A stretch of 64,000 nt of DNA from Poronia punctata. Its lineage: Eukaryota; Ascomycota; Sordariomycetes; Xylariales; Xylariaceae. Location: assembly GCA_022579005.1 (NCBI GenBank), contig MU401642.1, positions 1 to 64,000 on the forward strand, read 5' to 3'. A program made the position numbers and the translations under genes. Position 1 is the first letter of the stretch, and every line of letters starts with the position of its first letter. Below the pieces are notes generated by a model. That model was given only the letters and a program-made list of their open reading frames with translations, was not told where the DNA came from and made no database searches. Positions 36,268 through 48,138 of this stretch are shown here, piece by piece.

Positions 36268-39200
36268 TAATAGGTACCCCGTGATACACGCGTACCTGTC
36301 CCCTGATAACCTTACCTACGTGTACTTTGTTGCCACAATGTGGCGTGACTTGTATGGACCTATCAAAGTAAGGCAACAAACACTCTTCTCATTACTTGTG
36401 GGTAAGTACTTGGTACCCTCTTTGTTGTAGGTGTAACGCTTCCAGGATATAATATCTAAGTTATTTTCATTGTAGGAGGTACTTTATTCATGAGTTCTTG
36501 GTAGCGGTCAACTCCTTCCAAGGGAAATTCTCTATCAATATTGACCTACTAGTATATGTACTCTTGTACAAAGGACATAACGTGTCTGAATGTAAAAGGT
36601 ATTTTACAAGAAACACATGAGACATTACCATGTAATTATGGCGCCCAAAGTTCGCCTCAAAACTGTCAAGGCTAATTCATATGATGCCCAACTTACACGT
36701 ACTCTGCAGTCCCAATAGGGTTAACTTGTATATCTCTTTGCGACCGCTACCTTACGTACATATCCGCTATTACCAAGCTTCCTTGCAAGTCCCAAGATTT
36801 GGCCTCAGGCAGTCATCCTACTTGTAGAATCTGGTAACATGTGATAGCCCTAAAACATGGGATTCTTGATATGCACCCATATCCTTTGTTTATATGTTAC
36901 TGTGGCTCAGATTGATCAGCGGTGGCAAAGCAGCCCTGTCATCTCGACTATGGACACTTACGTGTACAACGTTTTGTACTTTTGTTGTCAGTACGCTTTC
37001 AAAAAGAATGTTATCCCAGCTAACGTAGCTTTAGATGTAGTTACATCGATTGCTATATACGTATACACGTAGTATTTTTACGTATATCAATAGTCAACCT
37101 CATTGTAAATAACAATCCTCTTCTACAGGACCTGGCATGCCTGGCTCGAGGAGGTTCCCTATGCTCAAAGATCGCCTTTACCAACCTCGCATTATAACCG
37201 AAGATATTGAAAGCACAGCCACAACCTCTTCATTATGCTTACCAGGCGAGTTTTTGGGATTACTGATGCTTCTAGGTAGTAGGAATTCAGACTTAATCCA
37301 AGTACAATGTAGGTACCAAAATGCTGTAACACCTTGAAGCAGGGATCAAGAGGATGGTCGTCATGGGCGCCACTGACGCAAGCTATCCCTCATCATCACT
37401 GGCTTATTGTACTATGCCGTCTAGGCCGGTCCCAACCGGTTCATGCAACTAGCCCATAAAAGTTCGAATTACCCAGTGTTTCATGTTTTAAGGATCTTCA
37501 GGGATCTCCTTAGTGAACCCCACTCTTAGGACCCCACATCGAATAGGTACCTGGGTCGTTACCATCTGCACACGAACGGAATGGATTGGCCTCTGGATGG
37601 GGAACCGGTGTTTTCTCCGATTTCAAATTCCATTACAGCAGTCAGAAATCGATTGCGGCTCTCTCCGTAATGTCGGTGCGCATTTCATCATAGCTATAAG
37701 GCACTAAAACACCTAAATTGTCGATCAGCAAATGCTCAATATTAGGATATGGGACGACATGTCAACCAACGCAATTGAATGCTTTTCTGTTTAAAGAGGC
37801 AGTCAGTCCATTTTGTCAGCCATTTTGTAATTTTAGCTTCTCAGTTCAATTTATATTTCCAATCATTCATGGGGCTGGATCGACATAGACTCGATAGATA
37901 ACCACTGGTCGCCATTATCGGTCGGTAACCGCTTACTACTTCTGTCGTAGTACCAGTGTGTGGCGCTGGGACAGGCTGTTCTTGACTTCTGACAATGCAC
38001 CGCGCGGAATCCGTTTCTTCTCGGCACGACTTGTTGTAGATATACAATATGTATATCAATGAGAGCCCATGCTACAAAAGCACAGTTAAAAGGGCCCCGA
38101 TGCTCGGATCCCGCTCCGCCCCGGCTTTGGGTAATGACACACTCCGCCGGCGTTTCTTTATTTCATTAGTCACAGCTCCTGCAAGGTTATAGGCCCCAAG
38201 GTAGCGTCCATAGCTGGATATTAGTTAGCTTCCTAGGCCAGCTATGGAGCTGCAGACCAAATGCATACGAGTACACGTACAAGGCAAGGCTTGTCAGGTC
38301 GGCAGCATACGCTAGGCTTCTAGAGAGTGTGCTAAGGACACCTGAGGCATTCTTTTCTTCTTTTTCGCGGCAAACTAGAGCCTCTAATGGCATCTTATGT
38401 CTACTAACTCTACAGACGGATGAAAGGTGGTCGGCTTGGGTTTCTCGACGGGAGAAAAAAGACTTGTCTAGACCATTTGTGGCTGAACGGCCGCCCTGTC
38501 AGATTGGGGATTCTTCTGTGTGCCCTTGGAACCTGTAAAAGAGACCAAACCCGTGAGAAACCATGCTGTGCCCAGCAGGTACAACAGACAAGTATGTAAT
38601 TTAGGTATCAGGCTAGGTAGGCCCAGTTACAAGAACCGAAGGCACGCAAGACCAGTGGGACGCTCTAAGAACCCCGGGAAAGGATGATCAAGGGTATGGT
38701 GGCAAAAAAAGACGGCCCCAAACTCGTGTAATTCACCTTCCATTACCTGACTGTAACAAGCAGTCGTGGCCATTGGTTGTTGGTCCTGTGCCCACCTGCT
38801 TGCTTGGTCTTGCACTCGAATACCTTTCGTGGATACTTGGTCGTGATGGCCTTATCCACTTGTGTCTAATGGAACCGTTCTTTCCCAGTAAGTGAAGACC
38901 GGGATGCCAAGTCGTCTGCTCGTGTATCTCGGCCCGTACCTGCAAGTATCTTGTTGCCGCGTTCTACATACAATCAGTACTTGTGATAGGTGACCGTGGG
39001 ACACTGCCGTCTCCAGTCGCCAGTCTTCCATTCCTTACTTCCCGTAACCACGGGGCTCGACTAAGTTTAGGTAGGTACTGCAAGCTCTATCTTTCTGATC
39101 CCCTCCCGTTACACTCCCGAGCCTGGACTAGGTAAGGTACTAGGAGAGGGTCTGGCAAATTTGGAGTCGCCCACAATCTTGCCCGTTTTTCCCTGTTATG

Positions 39201-40199
39201 TGTGCTTGTTTTTGTCTCATGATGCCTCTCTGGTGCCTTACTGCATGACTGCAACAGAAAATGGAAAAGATTATCGTTACATGATGGTGGTTCTTCTTTT
39301 TACTTGCGAACACTGGCAGCTACTTTGCAGTATGTGTACCCTAGCTGGGGTTATTAAAATAACCACATTGGGCCGCATGGTTGACCAAAATTAGCCACAC
39401 AACCTAATATGTAATACGCATCCGTAACTCAAACTGACAGCATATCCTCTCTACCTACTTGGGCCTGCTTGGATTTGCTGGGATCTGCCTCAGGCTTGTG
39501 ACCTCCATACGTCTTCCTATACGGAGATCTATCCTGTCGATCTACCCACAGCTCGTAGCCGGGCTACTGTTAGTCGAAAAATATTCTGCGATATATACAA
39601 TACTTGGGCCATGAGACTCTAGAAGATCCACCGAACTCTGTACAAGCTTCAGCTCCTCCACCGCTACTGGCTAATTCCCCCCCTCAAGGCACTTAGCCCG
39701 CTCACAATCCTGGGCAACCGAAGCTGTCGATCAGAGAAGACGCTTCTCTAGCCCCGAGCTCTCGAAACCGAGGTGGCTGTGCGCCGTTGAGGGTGGGCCT
39801 TTTAAGTGTGTAGACAAGGATACCTTTACCGGGAGGAAGCAGCCGACAGTGCCTGCGGACCGCTTGGACAACTACTGAATAGCTTCGCTTCGGCGAGGTC
39901 AGCTTCTACCGTCCCGGGGTACAGGATCGGGCCTCTGGCTGGCCGTTACGGTCAGATTGTGAAGAAGGTCTTGTCTCCTCGCAGGACAGGTACAGTTTCG
40001 ACGTACGAAACTTGCTATTTCATCACGCGTGGTGCACATACTTTACATTCGGATAATAGAAAGGAAAGGAAAAAGAAAAAAGACGGGCGACAAAAAAGTG
40101 CTTCATATCGTACTCTAGCACCACACACTCTTAAACAACTCGATCTCCGGCCCGAACCTGCTACAACGATCCATTCCAAACCGCATCTTGTACGCTGCC
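36268..40199. other. Gene-free intergenic region, 3.9 kb
   Basis: Only short frames (under 80 codons, apart from a 133-codon one overlapping the YTH start) without family resemblance. Base composition is ordinary to mildly AT-rich. The last few hundred bases probably form the promoter and leader of the YTH gene. Nothing else was recognised. Confidence 0.5.
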
Positions 40200-42429
40200 A
40201 TGGGTGACGTTGCGCCGTCTGCTAACTCTGGCAGCGACTATGCCGGCACAGAGATGCCTAACGCTACGCCGCCGGGGACAAACATGCCAGATAATGCGCC
40301 GACACTCCCGCAAAACGCCAGTTCTCCGGATGCCGCTGCGTTCCAGCGCCAATACCAGCAGTTGTACGCTCCGCCTTCGACTGCCTTTTCCGGTCAGCTC
40401 GAAATGCCTCCTCAGGGCCGCCAGGGACCATACGATATGAGCGCCATGGCAACCGCCCTCCCGCAGCCCGGATACAGGCCAGGTTTCAGCGTTGGGCCGC
40501 AACAGCAACAGCAACAGCAACAACAACGATATGTGCCTCCAGGAACTAACGTAATATCACAGCTAGTCCAGTACCCTGGACAGCCACACATGTCGCACCT
40601 TGCAGGTCAACAGTATTATGTCCAACAACACCAACCGTTGCCGCATTATTACAATGCCCAAATGTCCGCCATACCCCAACAACACCACACCGGGCCGCAG
40701 ATGCCGAGAGGAGGCATGGGCATGGGGTATTATCCTAACCCGGTCCTGATGAACCAGCATCAGAGCTCCACCCAGGCTCCGACCTATTATTATCCCGCCG
40801 CGCCGAATCATTACCAAGCACAGAATCCCTCGATGCACAATAATCCAGCTCAATCACAATATTTCATAGCAGATGGTTCAACCATAAACCAAGCAAGTGG
40901 CTCAGCTTTGCACAAAGGCGGTGAGGGGGGAGGTTTGAGGGGATTTGGGGCAAATGAAGGTATGACAAAACCCCCCCTGGAGTAACGGTGAAAACCACGC
41001 CAAAATTGTATTCCTGACATTGTATTGCAGAATCGCCGGGGAATCCACCCGGTATCGTCCGTGGCCCACCGCGAAAGCCCCGTCAAACTGGTCAGTTCAA
41101 CCTCAACCTCATGTTCAGCTTCAGAAGCATACCCGTCCCGAGTCTAGCCAACCTAACAACGACTATGCAGGCCACGCGATTTGGATCGGAAACCTGCCCC
41201 CACAAACCGATTTAATGAATTTAGTCCACCACGTGTGCAAAGAGGCGCCAGGGTTGGAGTCCCTTTTTCTGATTTCCAAGAGTAATTGCGCGTTTGCCAA
41301 CTTCCGAGACGAAGCCACCTGCATTACAGCCCAACAGAAGCTCCACGAGTCTAGGTTTCAGTCTGTCAGGCTGGTGAGCCGCTTGAGAAAAAGTACCGTG
41401 GAGGGTACGGCAGGCCAGACCGCACCCATAGGCCCGGCTTCTTCATTGCCGAGTGGCCAACCGACACCTTCGGAGACGTCCTCGAGCCCCGTTAAACCTG
41501 CCAATTCTCCACAACCTACAAAGGGAGAAAGCGCCGCCCAAAAGTCCTCCACCCCAACCGACGGCGGTCAAAAAGACAAATTTTTCATCCTCAAAAGTCT
41601 CACTGTGGAAGACCTCGAGCTTAGCATCCAGAACGGAGTATGGGCAACGCAATCACATAACGAGGAAGTTTTGAATAGGGCGTTTAGAGTAAGTCGAAGG
41701 GGAAAATTGAGAAATACGCAAAGGTTGGATTATGCTAGTGCTGTTGTTGATGTTACCACCTTTATTTCTTTTTCTCCTTTCGTCTTACAATTCACTTCTT
41801 GTCCGTTGTCTGTTTCTCTAATCAATTTCTACATGCAGGATGCCGATAATGTTTATCTGATATTCTCTGCCAACAAATCCGGCGAATATTTTGGCTATGC
41901 AAAGATGATCTCTCCAATCAACGATGACCCGGCCGCAGCGATTGAATTTGCACCCAAGGCACAAACGACAAATAGCGTTGATTTACCAAAAGCCATACCG
42001 ACAGAAGCTACGGCTACTTGCCCTCGCGGACGGATTATAGACGACTCGGCTCGGGGCACAATTTTCTGGGAAGTGGAACGGGATGAGCCGGATGGAGTAT
42101 TGTCAGACACAGTATCGGAGGATTCGGAGAGCACCAATTTGCAAGAGGGGGAAGGAGGGACGAACGGGTGGGGGAAACCCTTTAAACTAAGATGGCTCTC
42201 GACCGCACGGCTTCCTTTCTATCGGACTCGGGGCCTACGAAATCCCTGGAACAGCCACCGAGAAGTCAAAATTGCGCGGGACGGGACGGAGCTGGAAACC
42301 ACGGTGGGAAGGAAGCTTATCGGGCTCTTCAACCGAGTACAGAGTCCGGTTAGTATGCCTGTGATGGTTCTGCCGGCTGGTATTCCCACGGGATACCCCC
42401 CTCCCATGTCGCCGTCTTTCCGTCAATGA
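40200..42429 (+). CDS. YTH-domain RNA-binding protein with RRM
   Basis: Probable reader of N6-methyladenosine in RNA. Four exons, 40200-40959, 41031-41090, 41171-41688 and 41839-42429, give 642 residues. Splicing out the small introns restores NPPGIVRGPPRKPRQTGHAIWIGNLP, an arrangement seen in related fungal proteins. Residues 1-250 are Pro/Gln/Tyr-rich with a Q9 tract. An RRM-like fold starts near 275 (HAIWIGNLP... CAFANFRD). The YTH domain spans about 410-600 (FFILKS, NRAFRDADNVYLIFSANKSGEYFGYAKM, FKLRWL). Cage-type aromatic residues W431 (VWATQ) and W557 (NGWGKPF) are present, with a variable insertion between. Intron 3 is 150 bases, in frame and stop-free. Functions known for YTH proteins are mRNA decay and meiotic-transcript control; the role here is inferred. 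Confidence 0.9.
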
Positions 42430-44415
42430 AGAGTTCTCGTTGACTGGGAAGACAAAGATGGATCCGCTACGATGTTCTACGCGAAAACCTACTGCTTATG
42501 ATGCCATTCGATCAATGATACAGTTCCCTTTGTATATCCAACAATTATACGACTGATATGCGTCCAAGCCGTTATATGCCGCCGTTCTAAGCTGGTCTTG
42601 CTCTACAACTTGTGATTACTTAGAAGCTCACCATCCATTCATTCCCCAAGCCGTCCTTGCCCTTAACCCCTTACCAGGGATCACCGGAGAGAAAACTGAG
42701 GTTAGTCGATCTTGCCTTGGAAACCCGTGAGAGGCTGGCGGTGGCGAAGACCGGAAACTCGGTTGAACAGACATTTGCTACGCCCTATTTGTGGCGAACC
42801 TGAAATACCTACTGGTCTACGGAGTAGGCTAAGTAGGTGCCGTCAATACAGAGTTTAGTCTAGCATCTCCGTGGGGATACATGGGCCGAGAAAGACAAGG
42901 CCGCAGTACCATGTCTAGCCGGCCATTCAGGAAAAGCGATTCTCCCCAAATTTAGCCACTCCTGTCATAATCACCAAGTGCCCACGCCTAGTCCAGGTTT
43001 CTCTTAGCTCCGGATTCATGTATCAATTCACGTCAGAATCGTACGATGGAAGACAATATCATGAAAACTCGATATCCACAATTGGGGTTGGTCAGATGTT
43101 GAAAATGCCTGTTGCATCGAAGCTACCTTGGTGAAGGATGGCGGAACGGGCATATTGCCAAGCTCCTAAGACCATTACGTAGATGTTACTTTTACGTGTA
43201 AAAGCTGCATACAAGTTCGCCCAGTAAGGGTCCGAACCTGTTCTAATCTAGCAGGGGGGTTTATGTACATTTGCATTCTTGGTAAGAGGTGGTGTGTGGC
43301 ATGTGACCTAGGTACGGTACTGGACCGAAAAACGTTTGGCGTAATGGTGACAGGTAGGTAGCTTGAAACGGGGAAAGTCAAGGTTTAGGATCTGCAAAGA
43401 CCGAGACCCTTGCACCCTTGTTTGTTTAACGTTCCCCATATCTCTCCTGCCGAGTGCCCGACAAATGCCGGATGGGTTTTAAAAAGGGAACGGTTGAACG
43501 GGTCGCGAGTTTGCGATTCATTAAGTAGCCATGATGATGTCATAAGTCCCCTGCCAAGGACTAAGCTGTTTTCGGAGGGGTGGGTTTTGGAAGGCGAAAG
43601 TGACCGGGTAAGTGGGTAGCTAGAAGTTTAAGGCTTCTGCAGCTGGCTACCATGCACATACCCGCCATATTCGGAAAGCGCCATAGACCGCACATACATG
43701 TAACGCTTCCAGTCAAAGTTCATGATTACACGTATATCTGAAGTATACGCTGGAAAGTAACCGGTATACGTAGATGGATACCTTGGGTTGCTGCCTGACC
43801 ACAATAGCTATCGCTTGCCGAATTTAGTTAGAGGTATATAAGCTTAAGTCTTTTAAAGGGGCAAGTGAGTGGTAGTTTTGAAGTTATATCCCTATCGGGG
43901 TAGAGCAGGGATGACAACGGATATATGCATAATTAAATTAGCTAAGCTGCAAAAGCCACAAAACAAGAGCAAAGCCACATCTTGATGGTTTGCTAGCACA
44001 TCCAAAATTGGTGGGGTACCTGATGAGTGTCTACTCTCAATCAATCAGCCCAACTTATCATTCATTTTGGCAATAACGAGCCAAACTTTTACATGACAAA
44101 CCAGATTTTGTCTAGAGCTAAAGGACTTCTTAGTGGTGTTTTGAAGCAAAATGGAAGTTTTCATTGTGTTTGCTCGATCCAGCCAGAATTGCACGTGTAG
44201 ATTGATCGCATATGTTCTGGTAAAGCGTAGAACGTTCTGTCCATTTCTAGTAGAGTCTCGACTCGAACACCTTCCCGCGACGTACAATCTACGTAACCTT
44301 CGACGTCAACAGAAACTCTAAACTGTAAGCATCGGTAGATTGTAGAAAGCTCTATGGAATTCTAGCTGAACGTAGCGCCTTCCAAATGATTTATCACAAT
44401 GTGATATCCGGCTGT
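42430..44415. other. Intergenic region upstream of HSP20 gene
   Basis: No gene recognised. GAACGTTC (44230-44237) is a two-unit heat-shock-type inverted motif about 450 bases before the HSP20 ATG. The remainder holds only short, unconvincing frames. Confidence 0.5.
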
Positions 44416-44433
44416 TTCTTGAATATGCCAGAA
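44416..44433 (+). promoter_or_regulatory. Heat shock element
   Basis: The order TTC-TT-GAA-TA-TGC-CA-GAA gives four alternating 5-base units, three perfect and one with a single mismatch, which is the binding pattern of heat shock factor. It ends 25 bases before the TATA box and lies about 255 bases before the HSP20 start codon. Confidence 0.65.
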
Positions 44434-44458
44434 GCTGCGACTCTCTCATCTCTCGGTC

Positions 44459-44464
44459 TATAAA
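44459..44464 (+). promoter_or_regulatory. TATA box of HSP20 gene
   Basis: TATAAA downstream of the heat shock element, implying transcription start near 44,490 and a 5' leader of about 200 bases rich in ACA/CAA, as is common in fungal stress genes. Confidence 0.6.
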
Positions 44465-44687
44465 TCCATCATTCAACATCGTCGTGAAGTCGTTTGTTTT
44501 CTCTCCAGGACACAGACAACAAGAACAAGAACGTCAGAAAGCACACAAAGAAACGCAAAGAAAACCACCAACCGCAAGCTCTCTATAAAAAGCTCTCATC
44601 AAATCTTCAACTCTTAAAAGACAGACAAATCCACCAATTCTCGTAACTACCGTACCACTTACAACTCTACATCGACCAACAACAAAA

Positions 44688-45353
44688 ATGGCGGGATACT
44701 TCGGCGACCCTAGCACCTTCAACACCCTGGTCCGCTTCATCGACGACTGGGACCGACATGCCAAAATGTCCCAGACCCGTGGCGGCCAACAAGGGCAGCA
44801 ACAGCGCCAGCCGTCTCGTAGCAATAGTCTGCTCACTTACACCCCCCGCTTCGATGTGATGGAGACACCAGAGAGCTTCGAGCTCCATGGCGAACTCCCG
44901 GGCGTCGACAAGAACAATGTCAGCATTGAATTCACTGAACCCCAGACGATTGTCATCAAGGGCAGCTCGGAACGCACCTACAGTGCCGGTACCAAACCTG
45001 GCAACCTGCTCGATACTTCGATGAGCGGTGCCATCACACTCGAATCGCACGACGACGAACACGCTTCAGGCTCTCATCAGCCTACCGTGGAGGACGACAA
45101 TGAAGGCAACGAGAGCACGACGGTGACCCACAATCGGAACAAGCCCGAATCTCAGGAGCAGCAGCAGCAGCAGCAGAAGCCTAAGGGCAAGTATTGGGTA
45201 TACGAGCGGGAGATTGGATCTTTCCAGCGCACCTTTTCCTTCTCGAGCCGTGTCGACCAAGACAACGTTCACGCCAAACTGGAGAACGGAATCCTCCACG
45301 TTACCGTCCCCAAGGCTAAGAAGCCCGAGAGTCGCCGCATCGCCATTCACTAG
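44688..45353 (+). CDS. Small heat shock protein (HSP20 family)
   Basis: ATP-independent holdase chaperone with 221 residues and no introns. The N-terminus MAGYFGDPSTFNTLVRFIDD leads to an alpha-crystallin domain that starts at YTPRFDVMETPESFELHGELPG (about 51-72). The domain is split by a long polar, acidic insertion with a Q7 tract (about 100-165). It resumes at YWVYEREIGSFQRTFSF and closes with KLENGILHVTVPK, the conserved beta-8/beta-9 region, before a short tail ending RRIAIH. The split domain is typical of fungal Hsp30-type proteins. A heat shock element and TATA box precede the gene, so heat induction is expected. Confidence 0.95.
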   Translation: MAGYFGDPSTFNTLVRFIDDWDRHAKMSQTRGGQQGQQQRQPSRSNSLLTYTPRFDVMETPESFELHGELPGVDKNNVSIEFTEPQTIVIKGSSERTYSAGTKPGNLLDTSMSGAITLESHDDEHASGSHQPTVEDDNEGNESTTVTHNRNKPESQEQQQQQQKPKGKYWVYEREIGSFQRTFSFSSRVDQDNVHAKLENGILHVTVPKAKKPESRRIAIH

Positions 45354-46656
45354 AAGTGAAACAATCTTGCCTTGCCTAAAAGCAACAACTCCTGTCTATG
45401 ATATGGTGCATATCATATCTTGACCTTCTCCCCGGCATTCTTGATTGCTACTACTGCTTTCTTCCTTCTCAGCCACCACGGCACCTCTTCACACAAAACC
45501 CAAATCTGTAATGTCGCATGCTTAATGATGGTATCCGCAAGGAGTTGGGGAGATTAGGACACTTTTTTCGACTATTTTCTAGTCTACGCCGGTGCAGTTT
45601 CTGGACCTTGAGCGAAGACACTCTCATGTATCATATTCTTACAATTCTGATAATGAAAACACTACATTACTTTAACTTTAGACCTTGTGATGAATGTAAC
45701 TAATAAGTGCATGATGAATAACGGAAAATAATCAACCATTTACCACGGCCTCGGTATGTTCTCGAAAATATTCGGTGAATGATTTTACGAAAAAGGGGGT
45801 GCCAGGGGTGCATATGCGGGGCAATTATCCAACCTACATGGGCTCCTTTTTGACCGCGTATCTACGAGCATTACACGTACTCGTATAGATCAGACCTCAC
45901 TTAATCGAGACGGGTGCCATAAGTAAATAAATACTTGACATACTTAACCTAAAGTGATACGAGGAAACAAGAATGTCTCAACTCTCCGTATCCATGCGTA
46001 AAACTATCCAAACCTTGCTTATAAATTTTATTTATTTTCTAGGTTGGTTCAATCGCGTAACGCTATCTATATCATCGCACCAATCCCATTGATGTTTCTT
46101 CAACCGGCCAGGAAGAAAATCTTGTTTGTACCATGTTCGTTTGCGGTTCTCGCCAAGCAAGAGCAGACCTTGGTTTATAATGAATAAGGTAGGTAGGAGG
46201 TAAGAACTAAGTCTACCCTTATTCGTTTATTTAAGTACGGGGGAAGAGAAGGGATGTCGTGTAAATCGAATCAATCAATCGGAAAGTCTTAGCCAGTTAC
46301 GCAGTCTCAGGAAGGAGGTGCAATACGAGGACGGATGGATGGAAGGAATGATAGGTAGAGTGACGCGAGTCTAAATGTGAATGAATGTCCTGCTATAGGT
46401 AGGTAGGTAGGTAGGGTGAACGAAGTCCGCAATCCTAAATAACTCTTCTTCTTCTTCTTCTTCTTCTTCTTCACCTCCCGTCCCACGCCCATATAAATAA
46501 ACAAAGTATCGCCAGATTCAAGTGTGCGGTCGTATATACATACATACATACATACCCAACATTCCGTCTATACATCATTTCTCGAGTAAATTAAGATAAC
46601 AAACCAAACCAGAGCAACAAAAAAAACATTAAAAAACAACTTCACCATACGATACA
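45354..46656. other. Intergenic region with microsatellites, GH17 promoter
   Basis: No gene. It holds three microsatellites in 160 bases: GGTA (46396-46414), CTT nine times (46444-46472) and CATA (46534-46555). A TATAAATA at 46492-46499 lies about 160 bases before the GH17 start. Confidence 0.55.
46444..46472. repeat. CTT microsatellite
   Basis: Nine tandem CTT units just upstream of the likely TATA box of the GH17 gene; a polypyrimidine tract of this kind is common in fungal promoters. Confidence 0.85.
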
Positions 46657-47751
46657 ATGCATATCCCATCCCTATCCCTATCTCTTTCCCTCCTCCTCCC
46701 ATTCACAGCAGCTGCTGCTGCCCTCCAAGGCTTCAACTACGGCTCCACAAACCCCGACGGCTCATGTCGAAGATACTCCGACTTCAAAACCCTCTTCCAG
46801 CGCGCTCAACATCTCACCGGGACCTCTACCTTTACCGCCGCCCATCTATACACATCCATCCAATGCGGAACTACCGACGCGCCAACAGAAGCATTCCGCG
46901 CAGCCGTAGACACGAACACGAAGCTCGTAGTTGGATTATGGGCTAGTTCTACGGGGTTTGATAAAGAGATGAAGGCTCTGATGGCAGTTGCGAATAATAA
47001 GAATGTGGCGGATCAAGTGGTGGCTATTAGTGTGGGTTCGGAGGATTTGTATAGAAATAGTCCACAGGGTAAAGCGAATGGGGAAGGGGTGGGAGCGTCG
47101 GCGGAGGCTTTGGTGGGGTATATTGGTTGGTTGAGGGATTGGCTTAAGGGGTCGTTGATGCAGGGGAAGAAGGTTATGCATGCTGATACTTGGTAAGTTT
47201 TCATTTCTTCACCCAGCCCCCCTCTTTCCTTTTCTACGACGATGAACTAATGAGCGAAAAATATATAGGTCCGCATGGGTTCTTCCAGAAAATAAAAAAG
47301 TTATAGAAGCCGTCGACGTGCTAGGACATAACTCATTCCCTTATTTCGAAGACACGAGGCCGGATAACTCGATCGATAGGGCTTCTGATAATTTTTGGCA
47401 GGCTGTAGCTGCTACCGAGGCAGTGGCTATGGGGAAACCTGTTTGGATTACGGAGACGGGATGGCCTGTTTGTGAGCTTTTTCCCCTTCAATCACTTTCC
47501 CCTTTTTTTCACATGAAATTTCCTTCTAATGGTGGAGGAAAACAAACACAGCTGGTCCCAAACGTGGCAAAGCAATCGCCTCCATAGCAAATGCCAAGAA
47601 ATACTGGCATACAATCGGCTGCTCGTTGTTCGGAAAGAGGAATACTTTTTGGTATACTCTGGCAGATGTCAATGTTGCTCAGACGCAGTTGAGTTTTGGT
47701 GTTACGCCTGTTGATAGTGCGACGCCCAAGTTTGATTTGAGATGTTCTTGA
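46657..47751 (+). CDS. GH17 beta-1,3-glucanase / glucanosyltransferase
   Basis: Secreted cell-wall enzyme acting on beta-1,3-glucan. Exons 46657-47192, 47269-47471 and 47552-47751 give 312 residues, essentially the size of yeast Bgl2. A signal peptide (MHIPSLSLSLSLLLPFTAAAAA) is followed by the mature start LQGFNYGS. The proton donor is E129 in ISVGSED, and the nucleophile is E241 in WITETGWP, the GH17 signature. The third exon restores SGPKRGKAIASIANAKKYW and ends FDLRCS; a naive read-through of intron 2 would lose it. No C-terminal GPI signal or Ser/Thr tail is present. The first 260 coding bases are C-rich and the rest of exon 1 is G-rich. Confidence 0.93.
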
Positions 47752-48138
47752 TTGACCTCATTTTCCTTGAGGGGATGGACGGACAGACAAGGTGAAGAAA
47801 CGAAGGAAGGAAGGAATACCTCGATTAGGTGGTTTGGTATTCTTTAGGTCGTTGATTGCCTCTTGTATTGGTTATAACAGTCGAGAGATAAATACATGAT
47901 TACGCAGGTATATATCTTTTGTGTAATGTGTATGAGAAGACTGTGAATTGGGTTTAAAGTAAGCAAGTACCTATTCAGGGGTATCAATCCAACCCCTGAC
48001 TTTAACTCTCTTTACAAAGTGTGTGTATGTCCCTAACCCACCACCCAAAAGTAAAATCGTACAAAAGAAAAAGAGAAGAAAAAAGAATTAGTAGAGAAGA
48101 AATATTTATGTATGTCTTGTTTTGGTATCATACCCTCC
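47752..48138. other. Convergent intergenic region
   Basis: 3' ends of the GH17 gene (+) and the membrane protein gene (-). Nothing else seen. Confidence 0.6.

Noticed and set aside
43190..43260. Possible tRNA on the minus strand (GGTTCGGACCC word)
   Set aside because: B-box is imperfect and no cloverleaf can be formed.
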